A stretch of DNA of 64,000 nucleotides from Terriglobales bacterium. GTDB taxonomy: Bacteria; Acidobacteriota; Terriglobia; Terriglobales; Acidobacteriaceae. Below the pieces are notes generated by a model. It did no database searches, had not been told where the DNA came from, and saw only the letters and a program-made list of their open reading frames with translations. Both the position numbers and the translations under genes were made by a program. The DNA lies in assembly GCA_035487355.1 (NCBI GenBank), contig DATHMF010000085.1:122923-186922 (forward strand), in the 5' to 3' direction. This document shows, one piece after another, positions 18,815-26,221 of the stretch. Positions within the stretch are counted from its first letter, which is position 1. Each line of letters begins with the position of its first letter.

Positions 18815-19558
18815 GTTTTGTAATGCCTCGTTCACGTCGCGCACCAGATTACGTATATAAGAACGCCGGTTCAGCAGGTCTACCATCTGGTTACGAACCT
18901 GCAAGCGTTCAGGATCGTCGCTTGGTACACCGCGGTTGATCGCCTGGTCCCATGCGTCCCAAAGTTTCTTCAGTTCGAAATGCAGGCCCTGCAACCTGGT
19001 CTCAAAATTCTTTTTTGCGGTTTCCAGTTGCGCGATGACTTCCGGGTCCTTTTCAGCGCTCATGCGCAACTCCTGGAGCTGCATATTCAGTTCAAAAACC
19101 TCTTCCAGAAGATCAGGCGGCACGACCTGTTTCTTTTCTTCGCCGGTTTGCCGTGCGCGATCGGTCGCGGCTTTCGATTGCTCTTCAAGCTGCACACCTT
19201 CAAGCGAGAGCAGGTATTGCGTACGCGCGATAGAGTCTTTCAAAGTCCGGTAAGCATCGTTGAGCCGCGAACTTGTTTCCAGGCTCCACTCCTGCTCCTG
19301 CGGCGTGGCGCGCACAAACAGATCAGGATGCAGCTTGCGGCTCAGCCGGTAAAACTCTTTTTCAAGCGTGCTGCCATCAAGGTTCAGCTTGCGGGGCAGG
19401 CCGAAGAAGCTGAAATAATCGGCCGCAACCGGTTTCTGCACCTTGAAGCAGTGAGGGCAAAAGTGCGATCCCGCGGGAAAAAGTGTGTCGCACGACCAGC
19501 ACTGCACTGTGTCCTCTGCGTTTTTTGCGGCGCTTGCGATGTGAGTTTCCGTTGCCAT
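18812..19558 (-). CDS. hscB: J-domain co-chaperone HscB with N-terminal tetracysteine zinc site
   Basis: A 248-residue partner of HscA. The J-domain (about residues 46-120) has FYRLSRKLHPDLFVR with the HPD motif, followed by the HscB C-terminal helical domain that contacts IscU. Unusually, residues about 17-40 carry CWSCDTLFPAGSHFCPHC, a CxxC...CxxC zinc site as in eukaryotic HSC20/HSCB. E. coli HscB (171 aa) lacks it. ATG at 19558 is chosen because the upstream extension from 19654 overlaps iscA and looks non-coding. The gene follows iscA and its stop lies in a palindrome before hscA. Confidence 0.92.
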   Translation of the reverse strand: MATETHIASAAKNAEDTVQCWSCDTLFPAGSHFCPHCFKVQKPVAADYFSFFGLPRKLNLDGSTLEKEFYRLSRKLHPDLFVRATPQEQEWSLETSSRLNDAYRTLKDSIARTQYLLSLEGVQLEEQSKAATDRARQTGEEKKQVVPPDLLEEVFELNMQLQELRMSAEKDPEVIAQLETAKKNFETRLQGLHFELKKLWDAWDQAINRGVPSDDPERLQVRNQMVDLLNRRSYIRNLVRDVNEALQN

Positions 19559-19632
19559 AAACAATTTCACCACGGTCCTGTCTGCGAGTGGCGCCAGGAC
19601 GCCGTGGTGCAATTCAGGGTAACCTAAAAAAA

Positions 19633-20022
19633 TTATGAAAACGATGAACCGCAACCGCAGGATTTACTTGCATTCGGATTGCGGAAAACAAAGCCTTGTT
19701 TCAGCAGCGTTTCTTCGTAGTCCAGTATCATGCCGTGCAGGTAGATAAACGACTTGGGATCAACGAAGACACGCACTCCATCGTAATCGTACACGCGGTC
19801 GCGTTCGCGGGGCTTGGTGTCGAAGCGGATGTTATAGGTAAGCCCCGAACATCCTCCGCCCTGCACGCCCAAGCGCAATCCGCCGCTCTCGGGCGAGATG
19901 TTTTCCTTGGCCATAGCGCTGCGGACTTTTTCCAAAGCCTTCGCCGTCACCTCGATAGTCTTCTGTGGAGGGGCGGCGTTGGCAATAGGAAGAACGGTCG
20001 TCGTATTTTCTTTTTCCGACAT
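19633..20022 (-). CDS. iscA: A-type Fe-S carrier IscA/HesB
   Basis: A 129-residue A-type scaffold/carrier. The three conserved cysteines are visible in GGGCSGLTYNIRF and the C-terminal SCGCGSSFS. About 20 extra N-terminal residues precede the domain (IEVTAKALEKVRSAM). It delivers iron or Fe-S clusters to target proteins. It lies downstream of iscU with a 118-base spacer holding a perfect palindrome. Confidence 0.93.
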   Translation of the reverse strand: MSEKENTTTVLPIANAAPPQKTIEVTAKALEKVRSAMAKENISPESGGLRLGVQGGGCSGLTYNIRFDTKPRERDRVYDYDGVRVFVDPKSFIYLHGMILDYEETLLKQGFVFRNPNASKSCGCGSSFS

Positions 20023-20080
20023 GGGTGTTTATCGAATATCTAAATATCTACCGGACACGACGCTTCGTCGCTTTGCCATC

Positions 20081-20104
20081 AGAGACGTAGCAAGCTACGT
20101 CTCT
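20081..20104. repeat. Perfect 11-bp palindrome between iscU and iscA
   Basis: AGAGACGTAGC-AA-GCTACGTCTCT is a perfect inverted repeat; a smaller one, CGACG-CTT-CGTCG, lies about 20 bases to its left. In iscU-iscA mRNA it would form a stable hairpin without a U-tract. Confidence 0.75.
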
Positions 20105-20140
20105 ACAGGACATTTCTTCCGCGTTCCAGCGCCGCTCGTC

Positions 20141-20569
20141 TTAGGCTTTGGCTTCAGCTGTGGCGTGAGCCGACGTGCCGGTGGCGACGCCATTCTTCTT
20201 CTTCCAGTCGCCGATGGCCGCGCGGATGGCGTCTTCTGCCAATACCGAGCAGTGAATCTTGACCGGAGGCAGCGAGAGCTCGCGGACGATATCCGTATTC
20301 TTGATCTGCAAGGCCTCATCCACCGTCTTGCCCTTCACCCACTCGGTGGCGAGCGAAGACGAGGCGATGGCAGAGCCGCAACCGAAGGTCTTGAACTTGG
20401 CGTCTTCGATGATGTTGGTCTCCGGGTTCACCTTGATCTGAAGCTTCATGACGTCGCCGCACTCCGGTGCGCCCACCAGACCAGTGCCGACTTCAGCGCT
20501 GCTCTTGTCCATGGACCCGACGTTGCGCGGGTTCGAGTAGTGATCCAGTACCTTATCGCTATATGACAT
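20141..20569 (-). CDS. iscU: Fe-S cluster scaffold IscU
   Basis: A 142-residue scaffold on which clusters are built from IscS-derived sulfur. The three cluster cysteines are in APECGDVMKL, FGCGSAIASSS and KIHCSVLAED, and LPPVK just before the third cysteine is the HscA recognition motif. The N-terminal SYSDKVLDHYSNPRNVG is typical. The start at 20569 has a purine-rich AGGAGAAAA stretch upstream. It lies between iscS and iscA in canonical order. Confidence 0.96.
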   Translation of the reverse strand: MSYSDKVLDHYSNPRNVGSMDKSSAEVGTGLVGAPECGDVMKLQIKVNPETNIIEDAKFKTFGCGSAIASSSLATEWVKGKTVDEALQIKNTDIVRELSLPPVKIHCSVLAEDAIRAAIGDWKKKNGVATGTSAHATAEAKA

Positions 20570-20628
20570 TTTCTTCTCCTGTTACTAAATTCTTTTCGTT
20601 AAAGATGCAGCTTACTGCATCTCAAAAA

Positions 20629-21888
20629 TTAATGCGCTTCCGCCTGCCACTGTACTTTCGAAAGATCAATGCCTTCTTTCACCATCTCGTAGAGAGGCGA
20701 GAGCTCACGCAGCTTCTTGACCGTAGTTACGATGCGGTCAGCCACGTAATCAACTTCAGCTTCGGTATTGAAGCGTCCTAACCCGAAGCGAATCGAGCTG
20801 TGCGCCAAATCATCGCCGAGGCCCAGGGCCTTCAATACATAAGATGGTTCTAATGTCGCGGAGGTGCAGGCCGAACCGCTCGAAACTGCGATGTCGTTAA
20901 TTCCCATCAGCAGCGATTCCCCTTCCACGTACAGAAAGCTTATGTTCAGATTGCCCGGCAGGCGATGCTCCAGTGTGCCGTTCACATAAACTTCGTCGAG
21001 CTGGCTCATGATTCTGTCTTTCAGACGGTCGCGCAATGCAGCAAGGTGGGAAGCTTCCTGGGGCATATCAGCCAATGCGATATCACACGCCTTGCCCAGA
21101 CCCACGATGCCGGGAACGTTCAGTGTGCCGGAGCGCATGCCACGCTCGTGGCCGCCGCCGTCAATGATGGCGGAAATCTGTACGCGCGGATTCTTGCGCC
21201 GGACATATAATGCGCCCACACCTTTGGGGCCATACATCTTGTGCGCCGAGATGGACATCAGGTCAATGTTTTGTTTGTTGACATCCACCGGCACCTTGCC
21301 GATGGCCTGAGTTGCGTCGCTATGGAACAGGACGCCTTTCTCGCGGCAGATTTTGCCGATCTCAGCAACCGGTTGCAGAACACCGATTTCATTGTTGGCA
21401 TACATGATGGTGACCAGGATGGTCTTGTCGTCAATGGCGCGCTTGAGATCTTCCAGATCAATCAATCCATCTCTGCCGACGGGGAGGTAGGTCACACGGT
21501 AACCGTATTTCTCCAGGCGTTTACAGGTATCGAGCACGGCTTTGTGCTCGGTGGCAGCGGTGATGATGTGGTTGCCTTTTTCCTTGTACATCTCGGCGAC
21601 GCCCTTGATGGCGAGGTTGTCGCTCTCGGTGGCGCCGGAGGTGAAAATGATCTCCTTCGCAGTCGCGCCTACCAGCTTGGCAATGCGTTCACGGGCTGTT
21701 TCAACGGCTTCTTCGGCCAGCCAGCCAAATTCATGGTTGCGCGAAGCTGCGTTGCCAAACCTGCCGGTAAAGTAGGGCATCATCTCCTCGAGCACGCGAG
21801 GATCCACCGGCGTTGTGGCGTGATTATCCATATAAATCGGAAGCTTCACGCCCGCGGGAAGTTTAGAGTTTCCATTTTCCGTGTTCAT
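20629..21888 (-). CDS. iscS: Cysteine desulfurase IscS
   Basis: A 419-residue PLP enzyme that takes sulfur from L-cysteine as a persulfide. The N-terminus has [18 protein letters not shown], the PLP lysine is in [18 protein letters not shown], and the mobile catalytic cysteine is in [15 protein letters not shown], a long-loop class I (IscS/NifS) feature. The protein opens with a 14-residue extension not present in E. coli IscS. It follows iscR by 26 bases. Confidence 0.96.
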   Translation of the reverse strand: MNTENGNSKLPAGVKLPIYMDNHATTPVDPRVLEEMMPYFTGRFGNAASRNHEFGWLAEEAVETARERIAKLVGATAKEIIFTSGATESDNLAIKGVAEMYKEKGNHIITAATEHKAVLDTCKRLEKYGYRVTYLPVGRDGLIDLEDLKRAIDDKTILVTIMYANNEIGVLQPVAEIGKICREKGVLFHSDATQAIGKVPVDVNKQNIDLMSISAHKMYGPKGVGALYVRRKNPRVQISAIIDGGGHERGMRSGTLNVPGIVGLGKACDIALADMPQEASHLAALRDRLKDRIMSQLDEVYVNGTLEHRLPGNLNISFLYVEGESLLMGINDIAVSSGSACTSATLEPSYVLKALGLGDDLAHSSIRFGLGRFNTEAEVDYVADRIVTTVKKLRELSPLYEMVKEGIDLSKVQWQAEAH

Positions 21889-21914
21889 ACAATTTCTCCC
21901 AATCCAAGATCTTT

Positions 21915-22376
21915 TCAGGTCAGCCGAACCAGTTCGGCAGCGCCCGTTTTTTCACTGTGCTCTTCGCATTCCTCGTCGGAATCGAGGGCCATATCGGCAA
22001 TTTTCATGCGGGTCAGCACTCGTTCAATACTCTCGCTCACCTTGCGCAACGGCTCGCGGACGGTGCACCGCGAACTCTGACCGCAATCGCGAAGGCTGCC
22101 ATAGCACGACGTCATGAACAGCGGTCCGTCAATGGCCTTAATGACGTCTAATGCGGAAATCTGTCGCGCATCACGCGCCAGAACATAACCGCCATTGGTG
22201 CCGTGATGCGAACTCAGCAGCCCGGCTTTCACCAAGCGCTGTAGAATCTTTGCCAGCGCTTCCTGCGGGATGCCGTAAGCATCGGCCATGTCCTTCGCAC
22301 TGCAATGGCCTCCGTGGCCTGCCAGGTGCCGCATGGCGATCAAACCGTAATCAGCTTTTTTTGTGAGCTTCAGCAT
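21915..22376 (-). CDS. iscR: Rrf2-family Fe-S responsive repressor IscR
   Basis: A 153-residue winged-helix regulator: [19 protein letters not shown] at the N-terminus, the recognition region [19 protein letters not shown], and a cluster-binding segment [17 protein letters not shown]. The cysteine spacing is C-x6-C-x5-C, whereas E. coli IscR has C-x5-C-x5-C. First gene of the isc operon. A near-perfect IscR type-1 operator lies 21-45 bases upstream, so autoregulation by the cluster-loaded form is expected. Confidence 0.92.
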   Translation of the reverse strand: MLKLTKKADYGLIAMRHLAGHGGHCSAKDMADAYGIPQEALAKILQRLVKAGLLSSHHGTNGGYVLARDARQISALDVIKAIDGPLFMTSCYGSLRDCGQSSRCTVREPLRKVSESIERVLTRMKIADMALDSDEECEEHSEKTGAAELVRLT

Positions 22377-22396
22377 CCGCCAAGGCCTTTGCCTTG

Positions 22397-22421
22397 ATAC
22401 CCGACCAAATCAGTCGTATAT
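22397..22421. promoter_or_regulatory. IscR type-1 operator
   Basis: The 25 bases read ATA-CCC-GACC-AAATC-AGTC-GTA-TAT on the plus strand. The published type-1 IscR consensus is ATASYYGACTRWWWYAGTCRRSTAT; 22 of 25 positions agree, including both ATA/TAT ends and the AGTC half. On the minus strand TAAAAT lies just upstream as a possible -10, so bound IscR would cover the iscR promoter start region. Confidence 0.8.
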
Positions 22422-22684
22422 CATTTTAGATGCTTGGGTCGGGAAAAAGCAACTAGAAGCAGCCAACCGCACAATTTTTACAGCCAAAGGTAAATATCTT
22501 CCGCTCAACAGTTTATGTGGACTCGATGTAATTCGCCAGGCGATTCCGCTGGAAATCAGGGCAAGATGTAAGGTTAACGGACTGCATAGTAACATATTGA
22601 TTACTAGACGCTCATGTTTTCTGTTTGCCACGGCCAGATTAAGGCGTATGCTGGATTGCTTTTTAGGATTACTTGGATAGTCTG
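22422..22684. other. Divergent promoter region between iscR and the exported transglutaminase-like gene
   Basis: On the minus strand TTGCTT about 18 bases before TAAAAT (near 22426-22460) may be the iscR -35/-10 pair. The rest to 22684 is AT-rich. I see no small gene in it. Confidence 0.4.
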
Positions 22685-23935
22685 ATGCTAGTGCACAGCC
22701 CCTACATTCGGGTCACGGGTCGAACCCTATTCAGAATAGCTGTGTTAAGCCTTGTGCTGCTGGGTGCGAGCTTTCCGGTCCAGCCTGTAAAAGCCGCAGG
22801 CATAACTGCCGGTCGTTCGAGTGAAACAGAACAAATTCGTCCTCCTGAAAAAACAGATGCGATTGCCTCTCGCGTGCAGGCAAGAATCGAGCCGACGTAC
22901 AAGATCCAAGTCGGGTTGAGCAGTGAAATCTATCCTGTCTTCGCCAATCAAGCTTCATTGCAAAAACACGAGGAGCGCTCCTGGGGAACGGTGAGCGTTA
23001 CCATTACCAACTCCACGGATGCGCCCTTACAGAATCGCGTGGCTGTACAAGTCCCAGGATGGAGCGATCAGGAAATTCAAATCGCCGAGATGGGTGCAGG
23101 GCAATCGCGCACACTGCTCTTTGCTCCCACGTTTCTGCCGCGTCTCTTTCAGAACCGGGAGCTGACCGCCGCAACCGTCGCAGTCACTGTGAGCGATGCC
23201 GCAGGACGCACAGTGTTCTCCGAAACTGTGCCGGCACACTTGCGGGCGGTGAATGATCTCTACTGGGGTGAAGGTTTCAAATTTGCTCCTTACATCGCCT
23301 CGTGGATCACCCCGCATGATTCGCAAGTAGAGATGGTATTGGGCCGTGCCAAGGAGTTTGCCCCTCTGCGCCGCTTGCCGGGTTACGAAGAATGGAAAGA
23401 TACCGCCAGTCAGGAAAGATCAACTCTGATTCAGGCACGCGCCATCTATCGGGCCGTGCAGGCGTTGGGCGTTTCTTACGTTAAAAGCTCTCTTACGTTC
23501 GGAGGGAACAAGAGCATGAGCGAGCGGATTCGCATGCCGAACGAGTCTCTGCGTTCCCGCTCCGCGAATTGCATTGATGGGGTGGTGTTGTACGCATCCT
23601 TGTTTGAGAATCTCGGAATGGAGCCTGCCGTGGTCTTGGTTCCGGGACATGCCTATCTGGGAGTGCGCACCGCCCGAAATTCCGAGCGCTACCTCTATTT
23701 TGATACAGCGCTTACGGGCCGCGCCGATTTTGAAACCGCCGTGACCGCGGCCGAGCGCGGCATGGATCGTACCCCCGAATCGCAAATCAGCATGATTCGC
23801 ATTGAAGAAGCGCGCCGCGCCGGCATCTTTCCCATGCCCGAGTCACAATACGATGATGCAGCCGCGGAGAGCACCGCTCTGCACGCACACAGACATTCCG
23901 CTTCAAAAAACGGGACGACCATCCTTTCACAATAA
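22685..23935 (+). CDS. Exported transglutaminase-like protein, 416 aa
   Basis: The protein has an N-terminal signal/anchor (about residues 12-40) and a beta-rich middle with SVTITNSTDAPLQNRVAVQV. The C-terminal transglutaminase-like core has Cys in SANCIDGVVLYASLFENLG and His in VPGHAYLGV. The ATG at 22685 is used; a TTG four codons upstream is possible. Such proteins are periplasmic or surface-bound; the target is unknown. It is the second transglutaminase-like exported protein in the window but not a close paralogue of the one at 7 kb. Confidence 0.75.
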   Translation: MLVHSPYIRVTGRTLFRIAVLSLVLLGASFPVQPVKAAGITAGRSSETEQIRPPEKTDAIASRVQARIEPTYKIQVGLSSEIYPVFANQASLQKHEERSWGTVSVTITNSTDAPLQNRVAVQVPGWSDQEIQIAEMGAGQSRTLLFAPTFLPRLFQNRELTAATVAVTVSDAAGRTVFSETVPAHLRAVNDLYWGEGFKFAPYIASWITPHDSQVEMVLGRAKEFAPLRRLPGYEEWKDTASQERSTLIQARAIYRAVQALGVSYVKSSLTFGGNKSMSERIRMPNESLRSRSANCIDGVVLYASLFENLGMEPAVVLVPGHAYLGVRTARNSERYLYFDTALTGRADFETAVTAAERGMDRTPESQISMIRIEEARRAGIFPMPESQYDDAAAESTALHAHRHSASKNGTTILSQ

Positions 23936-24020
23936 GTCCTCGAGCTTCCGGCCCATCTGACAACTTTTCCCGCCAGAAATCGTCTCTATACTGTTGCCAA
24001 TAATTTTCTTTGTTAGCCCC

Positions 24021-24048
24021 TTGACACTGGGTTCGGCAGAGGTAAAAA
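24021..24048 (+). promoter_or_regulatory. Sigma-70-like promoter
   Basis: A perfect TTGACA -35 (24021-24026) is followed after 16 bases by TAAAAA (24043-24048) as a weaker -10. Transcription would begin near 24055 and give a leader of about 78 bases before the small gene at 24133. Confidence 0.5.
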
Positions 24049-24066
24049 TGAGCGAAATTCCATCAC

Positions 24067-24118
24067 TTGCCGGTATCGCGGGACTTGCCCCATGAATCTG
24101 GGTTCTTCAAACCGGCAA
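24067..24118 (+). other. Structured leader hairpin upstream of the small zinc-ribbon gene
   Basis: TTGCCGGT (24067-24074) pairs perfectly with ACCGGCAA (24111-24118), enclosing 36 bases that include a CCCA-TGAATC-TGGG mini-hairpin. It ends 14 bases before the start codon at 24133, so it could gate translation. I matched it to no riboswitch class I know. Confidence 0.45.
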
Positions 24119-24132
24119 TGAGTTAAGAATTT

Positions 24133-24387
24133 ATGAGCACGGTTCCAAGAACATCAGGTTCTTCCATTCCCTCCAAGAAGGCAGCCGATAGCAAACCAGC
24201 CTCGGCTCCGGCTCCACAGAAGCGCGCAACCCCATGCTTACATCCTAAAGTGCAGGTGGTTTCGCGCGATGAAGACGCGGAATACGTCGAATGCCTGGAG
24301 TGCCGCGAGGTGTTCGAATCCAGCGAATTTCAGGATATGGCTATCGAAGAAAAAATCGAAGAAAAGAACAACAGCGAAACAGAATAA
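24133..24387 (+). CDS. Small zinc-ribbon-like protein, 84 aa
   Basis: A short, highly charged protein with a Ser/Lys/Ala/Pro-rich N-terminal tail (about 1-33) and a compact metal-site candidate: CLHPKVQVV...YVECLECREVF gives Cys-His...Cys-x2-Cys. The tail ends acidic (IEEKIEEKNNSETE). No family is recognised. A promoter and a structured leader precede it, which supports a real gene. Confidence 0.6.
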   Translation: MSTVPRTSGSSIPSKKAADSKPASAPAPQKRATPCLHPKVQVVSRDEDAEYVECLECREVFESSEFQDMAIEEKIEEKNNSETE

Positions 24388-24446
24388 AGCCTGGAGCCTC
24401 TCCTGCATGGTGCGCAGCGGCACCCGGGGCTTACTTTGTCTGAAAT

Positions 24447-24476
24447 GTTACTTTCGTAACGGTTACTTCGGTAATC
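24447..24476 (+). terminator. Two adjacent hairpins after the small zinc-ribbon gene
   Basis: GTTAC-TTTC-GTAAC is directly followed by GGTTAC-TTCG-GTAATC, the latter capped by a stable UUCG loop. They lie 60-90 bases after the stop at 24387. No T-run follows, so this may be a processing or Rho-assisted end rather than an intrinsic terminator. Confidence 0.4.
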
Positions 24477-24542
24477 ATCGTTTCTCCTCAAGCGACGTTA
24501 TAATCTTCTCAATCGTCCCGGGGAAGCAGTGAGAGGTATTTC

Positions 24543-24950
24543 ATGAAAAGCCACAATGCTTTAGTGGTAGATGACTCCATGCTTATCCGGCACACAGTTT
24601 GCCGCTATCTGGAAGAGCGTGGATTCCACGTAGAGTCTGCCTGCAACGGAGAAGAGGCGCTCGCCAAGTTGAAGGATTTCGAGCCGGAAATTATTTTTAC
24701 AGACCTTTCCATGCCGAGAATGAACGGCGTGGAGTTTCTCACCGTGCTTAAGAACAAACCCGAAACAGCGTGTATCCCAACCGTGATTCTTGCCGGAAAG
24801 AGCAGCACCAATCCTTCTACCGCAGAACACCTGGCCAATTACGTTATGTTTAAGGATATTGACATCGAGGTGCAGCTTCGCAATGCCATGATCCAAGTGC
24901 TGGGTACAGATGTCGCGCCGGTTGAGGCTGAGAAAGTCAGAGTTCATTAG
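24543..24950 (+). CDS. Single-domain response regulator (CheY-like receiver)
   Basis: A 135-residue receiver domain with the acidic pair Asp10-Asp11 (LVVDDSM), phospho-acceptor Asp54 (IIFTDLSMP) and conserved lysine Lys104 (YVMFKD). The usual Thr/Ser after beta-4 appears replaced by Ala (VILAGKSS), which may weaken the standard switch. There is no output domain. GAGAGG lies upstream of the ATG. No histidine kinase is adjacent. The last 14 bases overlap the convergent tsaD gene. Confidence 0.88.
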   Translation: MKSHNALVVDDSMLIRHTVCRYLEERGFHVESACNGEEALAKLKDFEPEIIFTDLSMPRMNGVEFLTVLKNKPETACIPTVILAGKSSTNPSTAEHLANYVMFKDIDIEVQLRNAMIQVLGTDVAPVEAEKVRVH

Positions 24951-26112
24951 AACAGTTTTGCCCTAGCCGCAGACTGGCCTCGGCAGAAAATTCAGGGTCG
25001 GCAAATTCTCCAGCCAAAAATTTAGGATACGCCGCGGCAGCGATCATAGCGGCGTTATCGGTCGAAAGAGGCCGGGAGGGGAAATAAACCCGCAGGCCTT
25101 TTTGCCCAGCCTGCTGTTCAAAACGGGCGCGCAGCTCACTGTTAGCAGCAACCCCTCCGGTGATGAAGAGGGTTGCAGCATTAAACTGCTCGGCAGCCTT
25201 GAGCGTCTTTCCTACCAAGTCATCCACGACGGCCCGCTGAAATGAGGCAACCAGGTCCAGGGTCTTTTTGTCGCAGAGAGCAAGAACATCTTCGAGACTA
25301 GGCTTAGGATTGTGCGCGAGCTTCTGCTGGCGGTCCTTGCAGCTTTTCTTCATGTCATTCAATTCAACGTAGCGAAGCACGGCTGTCTTGATTCCGCTGA
25401 AAGAAAAATCAATGAATGCCTCGCCATCGTGCTCCGGGGCGTTGCGGTCCTTGCCTTTGATCTGCGCAGGCATAAACTTCACGGCTTTGGGGTTGCCATG
25501 TTTGGCCAGCCGGTCAATGATGGGCCCGCCGGGGTATCCTAAGCCCAGCAACTTGGCGACTTTATCGTAAGCTTCGCCGGCGGCGTCATCGCGGGTGCGT
25601 CCTACGTTTTTATATGTCCAGTTAAATGAATTTGCAGTGTGCGCTTTCTGGTTGGCCAGGTACAAGTGCGTGTGTCCGCCTGAGACCACCAGTGCCAGCA
25701 CAGGAAAAGGAAAATTGCGATTGCCGCGCTGCCGCTCTTCCAGCAATACGGCATGGATGTGTCCTTCAAGGTGGTTCACGGCAATGAGCGGCTTCTCCAG
25801 AGAAAAAGCCAGCGCCTTGGCATAAGTCACGCCCACCAGCAATGCACCCGCCAGACCTGGACCTTGAGTGACCGCGATGGCATCAATACTCTTATAGCTC
25901 TGCCCGGCTTCTTCCAACGCGCGCCGGACCACGGGAACTATGCCACGCAAATGCTCGCGCGATGCCAACTCAGGAACCACGCCACCATAGGGCTGATGCG
26001 TGGCGAATTGCGAGAGCACGACGTTCGATTCCATGTGCTCACCCGAGCGCACCACGGCGGCCGCGGTCTCGTCGCACGAGCTCTCAATACCGAGGATGAA
26101 GACATCGGCCAT
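24937..26112 (-). CDS. tsaD: tRNA threonylcarbamoyladenosine synthase subunit TsaD
   Basis: A 391-residue ASKHA-fold enzyme that transfers threonylcarbamoyl to A37 of ANN-decoding tRNAs. It has ILGIESSCDETAAAVV at the N-terminus, the metal-binding HLEGHIHAV, VVSGGHTHLYL, and FITGGVAANSELR. It is longer than the E. coli protein (337 aa), with Lys-rich extra segments near 210-290 (KDRNAPEHDGE, KKSCKDRQQK). The gene is transcribed alone on the minus strand. Confidence 0.95.
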   Translation of the reverse strand: MADVFILGIESSCDETAAAVVRSGEHMESNVVLSQFATHQPYGGVVPELASREHLRGIVPVVRRALEEAGQSYKSIDAIAVTQGPGLAGALLVGVTYAKALAFSLEKPLIAVNHLEGHIHAVLLEERQRGNRNFPFPVLALVVSGGHTHLYLANQKAHTANSFNWTYKNVGRTRDDAAGEAYDKVAKLLGLGYPGGPIIDRLAKHGNPKAVKFMPAQIKGKDRNAPEHDGEAFIDFSFSGIKTAVLRYVELNDMKKSCKDRQQKLAHNPKPSLEDVLALCDKKTLDLVASFQRAVVDDLVGKTLKAAEQFNAATLFITGGVAANSELRARFEQQAGQKGLRVYFPSRPLSTDNAAMIAAAAYPKFLAGEFADPEFSAEASLRLGQNCSNEL

Positions 26113-26177
26113 AGCTATATATTATGAAATAAGCCTGCCGTCATATGGGCAGGGGATTTATAGCCATTGTTTCGGAT

Positions 26178-26219
26178 AAACAAAATCGTAAATCGTACTT
26201 CATAAATCGTAAATCCACG
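26178..26219. repeat. Short direct repeats AAATCGTAAATCG
   Basis: AAATCGTA units recur three to four times immediately before the tRNA nucleotidyltransferase start, a simple intergenic duplication of the same kind as that at 15.1 kb. Confidence 0.6.
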
Positions 26220-26221
26220 AC

